Shown here: piece after piece, positions 17,564 to 25,826 of the stretch
How the letters are laid out: each line of letters opens with the position of its first letter
Numbering within the stretch: position 1 is the stretch's first letter
Source: Actinomadura nitritigenes
GTDB taxonomy: Bacteria; Actinomycetota; Actinomycetes; Streptosporangiales; Streptosporangiaceae
Assembly (NCBI RefSeq): GCF_017573545.1
Contig: NZ_JAGEOK010000004.1
Coordinates: forward strand, 1-64,000
Direction: 5' to 3'
Length of the DNA stretch: 64,000 nucleotides
Position numbers and translations under genes: made by a program
Notes under the pieces: generated by a model
Told to the model about the DNA's origin: nothing
Databases searched by the model: none
What the model saw: the letters and a program-made list of their open reading frames with translations, nothing else

Positions 17564-17676
17564 ACCGGATCCCCTGTCCGTGACCGCAGCTTTACTGTCA
17601 GCGAATCAGCTTACTGACACGATCTCCTATTTGGCACCGTGCGGGACGTTCGCGAACGAATCGCCTGCGGCCGGGC

Positions 17677-17713
17677 GTCAGATGCCGGGTGTCAGATGCC
17701 GGATGTCAGATGT
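17677..17713. repeat. 14-bp tandem repeat at a gene 3' end
   Basis: Units of 14 bp (GTCAGATGCCGG followed by G/A and T) run at 17677-17690 and 17691-17704, with a partial third from 17705. The third includes the stop codon of the surface protein gene. The function is unknown; it may be replication slippage. Confidence 0.7.
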
Positions 17714-19454
17714 AGGCGCCGCCTCGGGCGGCGGCCTCCGCCCTCGCCTCGGCCGCGCGGGTCTCCGCGCGGTACAGCGCGATCCGGCGCCGCCAGAGGC
17801 CGAAGCACGCGGCGCCCCACAGCAGCCCGATCTCCGCGACGATCGCGACACCGAGCACCACCGCCCAGTCGGCACCGTCGCCCTGCTCCATCCCGACCGG
17901 CGACACCAGCGTCATCCGGCCGTCGCCGCGGTCGGTGCCGTCGCTCGTCGTGCCCGCCATGGCCTGGCTGTTCGGCACCGGCATCGCGCCCGGCGCGTTC
18001 AGCGGCGGCAGCGCGACGCCCGGCCGCCCCGGGGACGGCACGACCGGCAGGTCCGGCACCTGGCCCTGCTTCACGTGCCCGCCTCCGGCGGTGCCGCCGT
18101 AGCCCGCACCGCCGTGCGTCCCCGCCCAGTCTCCGGCCGGGTATCCGTCCTCGGTCGACGGATCGCTCCAGGCGGACGCCCCGCCGTGATGCCCGTGCTT
18201 CCCGCCGGCGGCGGGGGCGTCGTCGTCCCACGGCGCACCGACCTCGGACGGCGCGTCATCGCCGTACGACCAGGTGTGATGGCCGTGCGCGCCGCTCCCG
18301 CCGGCGGTACCGCCCGGCACGCCCCCGTCAACGGTCGCGCTGTGCTGCTTCGGCACGGTGTACTGCTTCGGCACGGTGTGCTGGCTCAGCGGGGCCTGCT
18401 GGCTCGGCGCGGCGTGCTGCTTCGGGGCCGCGTGGTGGCTCGGCATGTCGTAAGCCGCGGCGCCCTGGTCGGCCGGCGTCCCGTGATGCGGCCGCTTCCC
18501 ATGCCCGGACGGCTGACCGTGCGCGGGTGGTCGACCGTGCGCAGGCGGCTTCCCGTGTGCGGGGGCCTGGGCATCGGTGGGCGCTTGAACCGGCGGCATC
18601 GGCTGGACGGGGTGGGCACGCGGCTTCGGGCGAGGTGGCTGCGGCGGTCCGGCATGGTGCACCGGCCGCCCCTGATGCGACGGCGGCCGCTGGTGCTCAG
18701 GCCGACCCTGGTTCGCGGGGTGGGGCCGGTCGGGACCGGTCGTCGCCGGGGGCTTGGCGCAGGGCGAGGCGGGTGCGGCCTCCTGCGGACGGGCGCTCTG
18801 GCCCTGCGGCGCGCCCTGGGGCGGGGCGGCGTTGCCGCCGGGGGCTGCGTCCTGGCAGGGCCTGCCCGCGCCCGGTGCGTCGGCGGTGCAGTGCGCGTCG
18901 CCCTCGTTGGGTGCGGGCTGGGGCTGGGCGGGCGGGGCGTCGGCCGTGGCGGACTGGCCGCCGCCGGACGGGAGGTCGAGGACGGCGCGGGACGTGCGGG
19001 GTCCGGCGTTGTCGGCCGCGGTGACGGTGACGATAGACGGCCGCACATCCGGCGGGCGCTCCACGGCGGAGGCCGGGACGGAGACGGTGGCGGTCCTCGT
19101 CACCGTCGCGCCGCCCACGTCGCCGAGGTCGCAGCGCAGTTCGTGGCCGGAGTCCAGCCGGGCGCAGCCCGGCGGGCGGTCCGCCCAGCTGAGCGGGTCG
19201 GCGGCGAGGAGGCGCAGGACGGCGTGGTGCGCGACGCCGCCTTCGGCGCGGACGCGGACGGTGTGCCCGAGCGCGTAGGCGGGCCAGGCGACGGCGCCCG
19301 CGGACGTCGAGGTCTCGGTGAGCAGCCGGACGTCGGACGGGTCGGCGTTCGCGGACGCCCCGGAGAGCATCATCGGCGGGACGGCGAGCGCGCCGCCCGC
19401 CATGATCGCACCGACGCGCGCCCTGCTGCGTGTCCTGCTGCCACCGGTTCGCAC
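17706..19454 (-). CDS. secreted, membrane-anchored His/Pro-rich surface protein
   Basis: This 582-residue protein is predicted to be type I. It has an Arg-rich signal peptide (about 1-37, ending in the ASANA region), a beta-rich globular part of about 140 residues, a long low-complexity segment rich in Pro, His, Gly and Gln (about 160-500), one C-terminal transmembrane helix (VVLGVAIVAEIGLLWGAACF) and a short basic tail. Repeats include PPAHG variants near the middle and HTVPKQYTVPKQH. The start is GTG with AAAGGGGA upstream. The His-rich stalk could bind metal or span the peptidoglycan; no catalytic motif is seen. The globular part was not recognised with confidence. Confidence 0.75.
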   Translation of the reverse strand: MRTGGSRTRSRARVGAIMAGGALAVPPMMLSGASANADPSDVRLLTETSTSAGAVAWPAYALGHTVRVRAEGGVAHHAVLRLLAADPLSWADRPPGCARLDSGHELRCDLGDVGGATVTRTATVSVPASAVERPPDVRPSIVTVTAADNAGPRTSRAVLDLPSGGGQSATADAPPAQPQPAPNEGDAHCTADAPGAGRPCQDAAPGGNAAPPQGAPQGQSARPQEAAPASPCAKPPATTGPDRPHPANQGRPEHQRPPSHQGRPVHHAGPPQPPRPKPRAHPVQPMPPVQAPTDAQAPAHGKPPAHGRPPAHGQPSGHGKRPHHGTPADQGAAAYDMPSHHAAPKQHAAPSQQAPLSQHTVPKQYTVPKQHSATVDGGVPGGTAGGSGAHGHHTWSYGDDAPSEVGAPWDDDAPAAGGKHGHHGGASAWSDPSTEDGYPAGDWAGTHGGAGYGGTAGGGHVKQGQVPDLPVVPSPGRPGVALPPLNAPGAMPVPNSQAMAGTTSDGTDRGDGRMTLVSPVGMEQGDGADWAVVLGVAIVAEIGLLWGAACFGLWRRRIALYRAETRAAEARAEAAARGGAYI

Positions 19455-19632
19455 GGGGTCCCCTTTCGCGGATTCACTGTCTCTCTGGCGTCCAGGGGGG
19501 CGGCCGACTCATCGCAGTCCGTAGTCATTCATTGCCAGAGTGTGGCCATGAGTAACCCGACCGACCCCCTCTTTCGCGTAGTGAAATCAGATCTCCGTAG
19601 AATCGGGGGATTCGCGAGGAGAGGAGACGCGG

Positions 19633-20376
19633 GTGGCGGAGGCCGTACGGTCGCTGGAGCGCGCGTTCGAGCTGCTGGAGCATCTGGCGGACGCGGGCGG
19701 CGAGATGGCGCTGTCGGAGCTGACCGAGGTGTCCGGGCTGCCGATGCCGACCATCTACCGGTTGATGCGGACGCTGGTGAACCACGGGTACGTGCGGCAG
19801 GAGCCGTCGAAGCGGTACGCGCTGGGCCCGCGGCTCATCCGGCTCGGCGAGGGCGCGAACCGGCTGCTGGGGACGTGGGCGCGCCCCGTCCTGGCACGGC
19901 TGGTGGACGACGTGGGCGAGACCGCGAACATGGCCGTGCTGGAGGGCGACGAGGCCGTGTACGTGGCGCAGGTGCCGTCCAAGCACTCGATGCGGATGTT
20001 CACCGAGGTGGGGCGGCGGGTGCAGCCGCACTGCACGGGCGTGGGGAAGGCGCTGCTGTCGCAGCTGCCGGACGAGCGGGTCCGCGAGATCCTCGGCCGG
20101 ACGGGAATGGCCGCGCACACGCCGAACACGTTCACCGACCAGGACGCGCTGCTGGCCGAGCTGCGCCGCGTCCGCGAGCAGGGCTTCGCGGTGGACGACG
20201 AGGAGCAGGAGATCGGGGTCCGGTGCGTCGCCGTGCCGTTGCGGGGCGCCCCCGCGCTGACGGCGCTGTCGGTGTCGGGGCCGTCCGGCCGGATGACGCA
20301 CGAGGCGGTCGCCGACGTGGTCCCGATCGTGCGGGACGCGGCGGACCGCTTCGCCAAGGAGCTCGGCGGCGCCTGA
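19633..20376 (+). CDS. IclR-family transcriptional regulator
   Basis: This 247-residue regulator has an N-terminal winged helix (about 1-60; RSLERAFELLEHLADAGGEMALSEL, then PTIYRLMRTL as recognition helix) and a C-terminal GAF-like effector domain with HCTGVGKALLSQLP and VRCVAVPL, both hallmark IclR segments. GTG follows GAGGAG. A TAGAAT hexamer at about 19597 is a possible -10. It is read divergently from the surface-protein gene 178 bp away. Its ligand and targets are not evident; it is a candidate regulator for neighbours but not specifically tied to any. Confidence 0.92.
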   Translation: MAEAVRSLERAFELLEHLADAGGEMALSELTEVSGLPMPTIYRLMRTLVNHGYVRQEPSKRYALGPRLIRLGEGANRLLGTWARPVLARLVDDVGETANMAVLEGDEAVYVAQVPSKHSMRMFTEVGRRVQPHCTGVGKALLSQLPDERVREILGRTGMAAHTPNTFTDQDALLAELRRVREQGFAVDDEEQEIGVRCVAVPLRGAPALTALSVSGPSGRMTHEAVADVVPIVRDAADRFAKELGGA

Positions 20377-20387
20377 CGCGTCCCGTC

Positions 20388-20412
20388 CCGGGCGGCGCCT
20401 GACGCCGCCCGG
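20388..20412. terminator. hairpin between IclR and YkvA-like genes
   Basis: A perfect 10-bp stem (20388-20397 with 20403-20412) and a 5-nt loop lie between convergent genes. The left arm partly duplicates the iclR 3' end (GGCGGCGCCTGACG occurs twice). It is a likely bidirectional terminator. Confidence 0.55.
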
Positions 20413-20423
20413 AGCCAGGGCGG

Positions 20424-20786
20424 CTAGTCGATCGGCTCGCCCACGATGACGGTCGGGCGGCCGCTGCGCTCCCACATCACGAAGTCGCCGGCGGACTTGA
20501 CGAGCACCGCCGCGAGCCACAGCGCGAGCCCGGTGTCGTCGGCGATGCCGGCGATCGGGATGACGTCCGGGATCGCGTCGATCGGGGAGATGATGTACAC
20601 GAGCCCGAGCGCGAGCAGGCCGAGCGTCCCGAAGGACATGCCCTTGTACTGGCCGCGCAGGACCGACTTCAGCATGCGCGGCACGGCCCGGAACCGCTCC
20701 CAGAAACCGGGCACCTCGGGCTGGAGGGTCTCGCTGTAGATCTGCCAGGCCTGCCCGGCGGCGGCCGTCCTGCGCTTCCTGTCCAC
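20424..20786 (-). CDS. YkvA-like DUF1232 membrane protein
   Basis: This 120-residue protein contains the DUF1232 core YIISPIDAIPDVIPIAGIADDTGL, which forms a short membrane hairpin. A first hydrophobic stretch (FGTLGLLALGLVY) precedes it and a second (ALWLAAVLV) follows. The role of the family is unknown. The N-terminus is basic and cytoplasmic in character. It is convergent with the iclR gene and probably monocistronic. Confidence 0.85.
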   Translation of the reverse strand: MDRKRRTAAAGQAWQIYSETLQPEVPGFWERFRAVPRMLKSVLRGQYKGMSFGTLGLLALGLVYIISPIDAIPDVIPIAGIADDTGLALWLAAVLVKSAGDFVMWERSGRPTVIVGEPID

Positions 20787-21139
20787 AGGTGTGCTCCTCG
20801 GTCAGGGGTCGTGAGGGCGCGCCCCCGCAGCGCCCACGTCCCTCTATGACGCGACTCATGCCGGTTTTGTTCCCTTGTGCGGATCATGAGGCCCGGATCA
20901 CAACCGGCGCGCCGCGGCGGTCGCCGTAATGATCGTCAACGGGCGGCGGAACGATGGCCGCACGGCACCGATCGGGTTACCTCAGGTGAGGTCTTCGTCA
21001 CTCTCGCGGCCAACGTGCGGTGATTGCGGCGCAAGATCCGGCGGCCGCTGCGAGCATGAGAGGTCCTCGAGGGAGGGGCGCCGCCTCCCCGGGGCACGAC
21101 CGGCACCGCCCGTCGAGCACGCAGGAGCTGATCCACGAC
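20787..21139. other. intergenic region with a small palindrome
   Basis: This 353-bp gap lies between divergent genes. ACCTCA-GG-TGAGGT at 20979-20992 is a 6-bp inverted repeat that could be an operator. The frame of the downstream hydrolase remains open to 21020, but no ribosome site supports an earlier start. I see no RNA gene. Confidence 0.4.
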
Positions 21140-22090
21140 ATGAGCGGCGACCATCTGAACAGACCCGTCCACGGCACCGTGGCGGGCGCCGCCTACGTGG
21201 CGCTGCCGCCCACCGCGGTCGACGCGACCGCGTCCGGGCCGACCCGGCTGATGCTCGCCTGGCCCGGCTTCGACCCGCCGCGGACCGCGGCCGCGCTCGC
21301 GGCGGCGATCCCGATGACGGGCGTGCCGGTGTGGCGCGTCTACCTCGACCTGCCCGGCCGCTCGCCGGGCGGGCTCGGCTCGGGCGCGATCCTGGAGACC
21401 GAGGCCATCGAGGCGTACGGCCGCGCGGTCGAGCAGGCCGCGGCCGGGCTGCCCGCCGCGGTCGCCGGGCTGCGCCGCGACCTGGCGCTGCCGGACGGGC
21501 CCGTCGCGCTCGCCGGGTTCAGCGCGGGCGCCGCGACGGCGCTGCTGGCCGTCGCGCGCGGCGAGGTCGCGGTGAGCGCGGCCGCCGCCGTCGCGCCCGT
21601 CGTCGCCCCGGCGCGGGCGGCGCGCGCGGTGGAGCGGCGCGCCGGGCGCGACCGGGCGTGGAGCGAGGCCGCGCAGGAGCTCGCCGACCGCCTCGACCTC
21701 GGCGCGCTCGCGGGCGACATCGCCGCGCGGGACGTGCCGCTGCTGCTGGTCGGCGGCGCCCGCGACCGGGTCGTCCCGGCCGGCGAGGTGACCGCGTTCC
21801 GCGACGTGCTGCAGCGGCGCGGCGCGGGCGCGGTGGAGCACGCCGCGTTCCGGATGGGCCACGCGCTCGCCGCCGAGCCCGGCACCGAGCCGCGCCCGCC
21901 GATCACCGACGCCGTCCGCGTCGACGGCCTGCTCACCGACTGGTTCCGGGAGCGCCTCGCGGACGTCAGGCCCGAGGAACCACAGGCCGAGCAGTGGGAG
22001 TCCGGGCAGGAGCAGGACGCCGCGCCCGCCGCCGCGCAGGTGGACACCGACACCGCGCCCTATCCGGCCCCGGCTCCCGTCACACGCTGA
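21140..22090 (+). CDS. alpha/beta-hydrolase fold protein
   Basis: From ATG 21140 (AGGAG 12 bp upstream) this is 316 residues. The nucleophile elbow reads GFSAGAATALL, the acid lies in GGARDRVVPAG, and a histidine follows in RMGHALAAE, giving a plausible Ser-Asp-His triad. The protein ends in an acidic/Pro-rich tail of about 40 residues (EEPQAEQWESGQEQ). No lid-domain or substrate signature was recognised, so esterase, dienelactone hydrolase-like or peptidase activities are all possible. The in-frame extension upstream to 21020 looks non-coding. Confidence 0.75.
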   Translation: MSGDHLNRPVHGTVAGAAYVALPPTAVDATASGPTRLMLAWPGFDPPRTAAALAAAIPMTGVPVWRVYLDLPGRSPGGLGSGAILETEAIEAYGRAVEQAAAGLPAAVAGLRRDLALPDGPVALAGFSAGAATALLAVARGEVAVSAAAAVAPVVAPARAARAVERRAGRDRAWSEAAQELADRLDLGALAGDIAARDVPLLLVGGARDRVVPAGEVTAFRDVLQRRGAGAVEHAAFRMGHALAAEPGTEPRPPITDAVRVDGLLTDWFRERLADVRPEEPQAEQWESGQEQDAAPAAAQVDTDTAPYPAPAPVTR

Positions 22091-22098
22091 CGCGCCGC

Positions 22099-22168
22099 CG
22101 CGCCGGCGGGCCGGCGCGCGGGCACGCGTCGTCCGCCTCGCGGGCAGCATCGAGCGCCCGCGAGGCGG
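22099..22168. terminator. double hairpin between convergent genes
   Basis: Two perfect stems are present: 9 bp at 22099-22118 with a 2-nt loop, and 13 bp pairing 22133-22145 with 22156-22168. They sit between the hydrolase and rlpA-like stop codons and could terminate both transcripts. Confidence 0.6.
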
Positions 22169-22185
22169 GTTGCGCGTGGTGGAGC

Positions 22186-22830
22186 TCAGCCCTTCGAGAG
22201 GACCTCGTAGCGGACCGGGATGACGCCCGATCCCGTGCCGCCGACCTTCTTCATCGCCGCGGTGGACAGGTCCAGGCAGCGGCCGCCCGCGTACGGGCCC
22301 CGGTCGTTGATGCGGACGACGACCGAACGGCCGTTGTTCTTGTTGATGACGCGGACCTTGGAGCCCATCGGCAGCGTCTTGTGCGCCGCGGTGAGGGCGC
22401 TCGGGTTGAAGGGCTCGCCGCTCGCGGTCATCTGCCCCTCGCCGTAGAAGGACGCCTCGCAGGTGCCGGACTGCAGGACCTTCGCCTTCTTCTGCGGCCT
22501 GGCCTTGTGCTCGGCGACGGCCTCCGACCGCGCCTTCTTCTTGGCCTTCTTCCCGAGGTGCTTCGGGTCCGCCTCGCGCGGCCCGCCGCGGCTGGCCCGG
22601 GACGGCTCCGGCCTCGGCGGGTCCGCCTTCGGGACGGCCGCGCCCGGCGCGGTCTGCGCGGCCTGGGCCGAGTCGGCCGGGGCCTTGCGGCCGTTGACGA
22701 CGGCGAACGCGCCCACCGCGAGAACGGCGGCGGCGACGCCTGAAACGATCATTAGGGTGCGCAGTCGGGGCCGCGGAAGGCGGGCCCGAAGGCGCGCGTG
22801 AAGACGATGTCGTTCGTCAGGGTTGCCCAC
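22186..22830 (-). CDS. RlpA-like double-psi beta-barrel protein
   Basis: GTG 22830 has AAGGA six bases upstream, giving 214 residues; the frame is open to 22932 without a ribosome site. Layout: short basic N-terminus, one transmembrane or signal helix (TLMIVSGVAAAVLAVGAFAV), a linker rich in Lys/Arg/Pro, then the double-psi barrel. The barrel starts at CEASFYGEGQMTASGEPF, continues with LTAAHKTLPMGSKVRVINKNNGRSV and contains RINDRGPY and LDLS, the conserved RlpA motifs. RlpA proteins act on peptidoglycan at septa, some as lytic transglycosylases. It is probably a cell-wall enzyme or wall-binding protein outside the membrane. Confidence 0.87.
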   Translation of the reverse strand: MGNPDERHRLHARLRARLPRPRLRTLMIVSGVAAAVLAVGAFAVVNGRKAPADSAQAAQTAPGAAVPKADPPRPEPSRASRGGPREADPKHLGKKAKKKARSEAVAEHKARPQKKAKVLQSGTCEASFYGEGQMTASGEPFNPSALTAAHKTLPMGSKVRVINKNNGRSVVVRINDRGPYAGGRCLDLSTAAMKKVGGTGSGVIPVRYEVLSKG

Positions 22831-23133
22831 GAAGAATCCTTCGGTAGGGGACAGGACCCCGGACGCCCGGCGTTTCTCAGCGCCGTTCTCGCGGCGCGCC
22901 GGGGCGACCTCCTCGTCCCCCGAGTCCCGCACCGCCCATGGGCTCCAAGGCCCGTCTGCGCGCTCTCGCTGAGCGCGGCCGCGTCATCGCGGCATCGGCG
23001 TCCGGCAGGTGCGGCTGCGATGCATCTTCACTTTTGATCTCGAAAGCGCCGCACAAGTCCTTGACCGTACGTTGCGCCCGGAGTGAATCAAGCGCAGGCC
23101 CGAACAATGTGGGGTTTGTCACCTCTCTTTTTG
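22831..23133 (-). other. leader/intergenic region upstream of rlpA-like gene
   Basis: The region holds two small hairpins near the gene (GGGG...CCCC at about 22847-22860, GGCG...CGCC at about 22870-22885 on the minus strand) and no convincing gene. Actinobacterial rlpA genes are often preceded by a ydaO-type c-di-AMP riboswitch, but I could not find its conserved core here. Confidence 0.35.
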
Positions 23134-23161
23134 CCCAGCGAAGCCGATCGACTTCGCTGGG
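23134..23161. repeat. 28-bp near-perfect palindrome
   Basis: The arms CCCAGCGAAG and CTTCGCTGGG flank CCGATCGA; only two of 28 positions break the symmetry. There is no downstream T-tract on either strand. It lies about 300 bp upstream of the rlpA-like start and is more likely a protein-binding site or structured leader than a terminator. Confidence 0.6.
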
Positions 23162-23242
23162 TGAGCGCATTTCAAGATCCAATTTACTCGCCATGGAAGG
23201 TGTGATCTCGGGCATATAACAAGCGTTCGTTAGGCAGCAAAA

Positions 23243-23284
23243 CGGGGCGTTCCGGGATGCACTTTGCATCTCCGGAACGCCCCG
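23243..23284 (-). terminator. strong rho-independent terminator
   Basis: A 13-bp perfect stem (23243-23255 with 23272-23284), extended by an inner 6-bp stem (GATGCA/TGCATC), is followed on the minus strand by TTTTGC. It lies 25 bp beyond the stop of the secreted protein gene at 23310. Confidence 0.85.
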
Positions 23285-23309
23285 CTTCGAGGTGATTCGA
23301 CGGGTGCGG

Positions 23310-24275
23310 TCAGCGCAGCGCGGGCAGCCTCGGCAGGTAGACCGGCGGACCGTACAGCCCGTCCACCAGACCGTCGGCCGTCAGCCCGCCGTCCCCGGCG
23401 CGGCGGGTGCCGGACGGCCGCTCGCGCGTCTTCAGCACGTTGACGACGCTCCCGACCTGCGACTGCATCGTGTTCACGGTGTCGCCGGTCTCGCCGGTGA
23501 GGCTCTGCGGCGCCGGCTCGGCGCGCCGCAGCCCCGCCTCGTCCGGGACCACCATCGAGATCGGCGCGGCGGAGCGCAGCGAGGCGGCGTCGCTCGGCAG
23601 GCCGAGGGCCACCGCGTCGCCGAGCGGCCCGCCGCCGGACGCTCCGGGCGCGGCGGACCGGCCGTTCGGCAGCGCCTTCCCGACCTTGCTGCGCACGACC
23701 CGCTTCGGGACGGACGTGACGCGCCCGACGACCCGTCCGGGCACCTTGGCGGCCTCCCCGACCGGTGCCGGCAGCCCGGACGCGGCGCCAGGCCCGGAGG
23801 CGGCGCGGTCCGTCGCGGGGAGGCAGCTCCCGCTGCGCGGCGCGGAGATCGGCGCGCCGTCCCGGCCGGGCGTCAGCGCCATCGTCTGGTGCGGCAGCAG
23901 CCGCGTGACGCGGGTGCCGTCGACCGTCTTCATCGGGTCGGTCCGGCAGGCGCGGGCGGCGGCGCCCGGCACCGAAGCGGTGCGAGACACGGGCAGGCCC
24001 TTGCCCAGGCCCGCGCCGCGCCCCGGACGGGTCGCGGAGGCGACCGCGCCGTCCGCGGTGCCGGTCGCGGACTCCACGGTGCGGCTCGCGGTGTCCGAGG
24101 CGGGGGCGGGCGGCGCCACCGGCGGCAGCGCCGGGCCGACCTGGCCGACCGTCCCGTAGACGAGGTCGGCGACCGGGCCCTGCACGGCGTTCGCCGGCGA
24201 CGCCGACAGGGCCAGCGCCGCGGCCAGCGGGGCCGCCGCGGAGAGGCCCAGCAGATTTCTGGCGGATCGGTTCAT
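23310..24275 (-). CDS. secreted Ala/Pro-rich protein of unknown function
   Basis: ATG 24275 has GGGGGAAAA upstream, giving 321 residues; the frame is open to 24365 without support. It has a clear signal peptide (NRSARNLLGLSAAAPLAAALALSASPANA, cleavage after ANA). The mature protein is rich in Ala, Gly, Pro, Arg and Ser, has two Cys (ARACRTD and SGSCLP) that could form a disulfide, and has no transmembrane helix. It contains periodic GLP/GLV segments and a C-terminal LYGPPVYLPRLPALR. I do not recognise a family. A strong terminator follows, so it is probably monocistronic. Confidence 0.75.
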   Translation of the reverse strand: MNRSARNLLGLSAAAPLAAALALSASPANAVQGPVADLVYGTVGQVGPALPPVAPPAPASDTASRTVESATGTADGAVASATRPGRGAGLGKGLPVSRTASVPGAAARACRTDPMKTVDGTRVTRLLPHQTMALTPGRDGAPISAPRSGSCLPATDRAASGPGAASGLPAPVGEAAKVPGRVVGRVTSVPKRVVRSKVGKALPNGRSAAPGASGGGPLGDAVALGLPSDAASLRSAAPISMVVPDEAGLRRAEPAPQSLTGETGDTVNTMQSQVGSVVNVLKTRERPSGTRRAGDGGLTADGLVDGLYGPPVYLPRLPALR

Positions 24276-24443
24276 GCGTGTTTTCCCCCGACATTCTCGG
24301 ATCGACTCTGCGCGGTGTGCGTGCGCCCGTGGCGTGCGTTCTCCGGCGCACCGTCGAGCGGGCACGTTAGTACAACCGGGATGCCGCGCATGCCGAATAC
24401 GGAAATCGATCGGGGGCGGACGGGGAAGATCTACGGAAATGCG

Positions 24444-24473
24444 ACGCGGGGGCGCCCGTGGGCGCCCCCGCGT
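24444..24473 (-). terminator. GC-rich hairpin after diiron gene
   Basis: A perfect 14-bp inverted repeat (24444-24457 with 24460-24473) has a 2-nt centre. It lies 47 bp beyond the stop of the diiron gene, without a U-tract. Likely terminator. Confidence 0.6.
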
Positions 24474-24520
24474 TTCACCGCGCCGTTACTCCGGCGCGCG
24501 GGCCTTCCGGCGGCCCCGCG

Positions 24521-25624
24521 TCACTCCGCGCCGAGCGCGATGGCGTCGGCGACCTCGGTCTTGCGGGCGGCCAGCTCGGCCGCGTACTTCTCCTCGTCGA
24601 CCTTCTCGGCGATCTCCTCGTCCTGCCGCATCAGCGCTTCGAGGTCGGCCTTGGCATTGTCGAGGACGCCCATGTCGGCATAGGCGGCCTTCACCTTGTC
24701 GCCCCAGAGGCCGACGTCCCGGACGCACGGCACGATACGGCTGAAGAGCAGCGACTGATAGAGCGTGTACATATCCGAGTTGTCGACATATTCCATGCAC
24801 TTGTCGACCGGCATGTTCAGCTGCTCGAACACCTCGCGGCCCTTGAACCGGTCGCGCATCAGGTAGCAGCCCTCGACCACGAACTCCTCGCGCTCGGCCC
24901 GCTCCTTGTCGGTCAGCTGCGCGTAGTAGTCCTTGAGCGCCAGCCGGCCGAACGCGACGTGCCGCGCCTCGTCCTGCATGACGTACGCGAGCAGCTGCTT
25001 GACCAGCGGGTTCGTCGACATGTCCCGGTACAGCCCGAACGCGGCGAGGGCGAGGCCCTCGATGAGCACCTGCATGCCGAGGTAGGGCAGGTCCCACCGG
25101 CTGTCCTCCAGGGACTCGGCGAGCAGCTTCGCCAGGTCCTGGTTGATCGGGTAGTACATGCCGATCTTCTCGTGCACGAACTTCGCGTACAGCTCGACGT
25201 GCCGCGCCTCGTCCATCGTCTGCGTGGCGGCGTAGAACTTCGAGTCCAGGTCGGGCACCGACTGGACGATGCGCGCCGACACGTTCAGCGCGCCCTGCTC
25301 GCCGTGCAGGAACTGGCTGAACAGCCAGGAGCCCTGGTGGCGGCCGAACTCGTCCCGCTCCTTCTGCGACATCTTGTCCCAGATGTCGGAGCCGATGAGG
25401 GGGTTGAAGTTCTCCGGCAGCCCGGCGACGTTGACCGGATCGACCTCAAGGTCCCAGTCGATGCGCTTCGTCGCGTCCCACTGCTTGTCCTTGCCCTTCT
25501 GGTACAGGCTCAGCAGCCGGTCGCGGCCCTCGTCGTACTCCCAGGTGAACCGGGCGTCGCCTGCCATGGGCACGTTCCACGTCTCCGTGGGCACGGGCGT
25601 GGAGTAGAGGTCGTAGGAACTCAC
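24521..25624 (-). CDS. ferritin-like diiron four-helix-bundle protein
   Basis: GTG 25624 is preceded by GGAGG at ideal spacing, giving 367 residues; the open extension to 25756 is rejected. Two copies of the carboxylate diiron pattern are visible: Glu109 (LHGEQGA) with Glu139-x-x-His142 (DEARH), and Glu189 (LIEGLA) with Glu219-x-x-His222 (DEARH). This matches R2-like, acyl-ACP desaturase-like and N-oxygenase bundles. The substrate is unknown; oxidation, desaturation or N-oxygenation are possible. It shares an upstream region, with a 29-bp inverted repeat, with a DesK-like kinase. DesK/DesR systems control fatty-acid desaturation in other bacteria, so a lipid substrate is a reasonable inference. 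Confidence 0.85.
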   Translation of the reverse strand: MSSYDLYSTPVPTETWNVPMAGDARFTWEYDEGRDRLLSLYQKGKDKQWDATKRIDWDLEVDPVNVAGLPENFNPLIGSDIWDKMSQKERDEFGRHQGSWLFSQFLHGEQGALNVSARIVQSVPDLDSKFYAATQTMDEARHVELYAKFVHEKIGMYYPINQDLAKLLAESLEDSRWDLPYLGMQVLIEGLALAAFGLYRDMSTNPLVKQLLAYVMQDEARHVAFGRLALKDYYAQLTDKERAEREEFVVEGCYLMRDRFKGREVFEQLNMPVDKCMEYVDNSDMYTLYQSLLFSRIVPCVRDVGLWGDKVKAAYADMGVLDNAKADLEALMRQDEEIAEKVDEEKYAAELAARKTEVADAIALGAE

Positions 25625-25683
25625 GGGGGATCCTCCTCGGGGTGGCGCCGCACCGTCGCGACGCGGGGTGTGCTCCGCCCACC

Positions 25684-25712
25684 GCTTTACATACCTTCGT
25701 AACATGTAAAGC
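25684..25712. promoter_or_regulatory. 29-bp inverted repeat, probable operator
   Basis: GCTTTACAT - 11 bp - ATGTAAAGC is a perfect 9-bp inverted repeat in a locally AT-rich stretch between the diiron gene (start 25624) and the kinase (start 25827). Its size and symmetry suit a TetR- or LuxR-type dimer; a TetR gene and a NarL-type regulator both lie within 4 kb. Confidence 0.6.
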
Positions 25713-25811
25713 GCGAGCAGACCAGACCCCATGCACGGGCAAGACGACCATGACAAAAGTCATGCCGGAGCCACGACAACGCTCACTAACCTTCCGACCT
25801 GGGCACCGGCA

Positions 25812-25817
25812 TACGAT
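25812..25817 (+). promoter_or_regulatory. possible -10 of the kinase gene
   Basis: TACGAT lies 9 bp before the ATG at 25827. No Shine-Dalgarno sequence is present, so a nearly leaderless transcript is plausible. The -35 is not convincing. Confidence 0.35.
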
Positions 25818-25826
25818 TCAGGCGTC

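Noticed and set aside
23106..23121. AATGTGG next to a TTGTCA half-site
   Set aside because: It resembles parts of the cluster operator, but order and orientation differ and the second half-site is missing.
22831..23230. Possible ydaO-type c-di-AMP riboswitch before the rlpA-like gene
   Set aside because: The context is typical, but I could not find the conserved core segments in the minus-strand leader. A covariance search (Rfam ydaO-yuaA model) would decide.
22877..23269. 130-codon minus-strand frame upstream of the rlpA-like gene
   Set aside because: No ribosome site, mixed composition that changes along its length, and it crosses the palindrome and a terminator.
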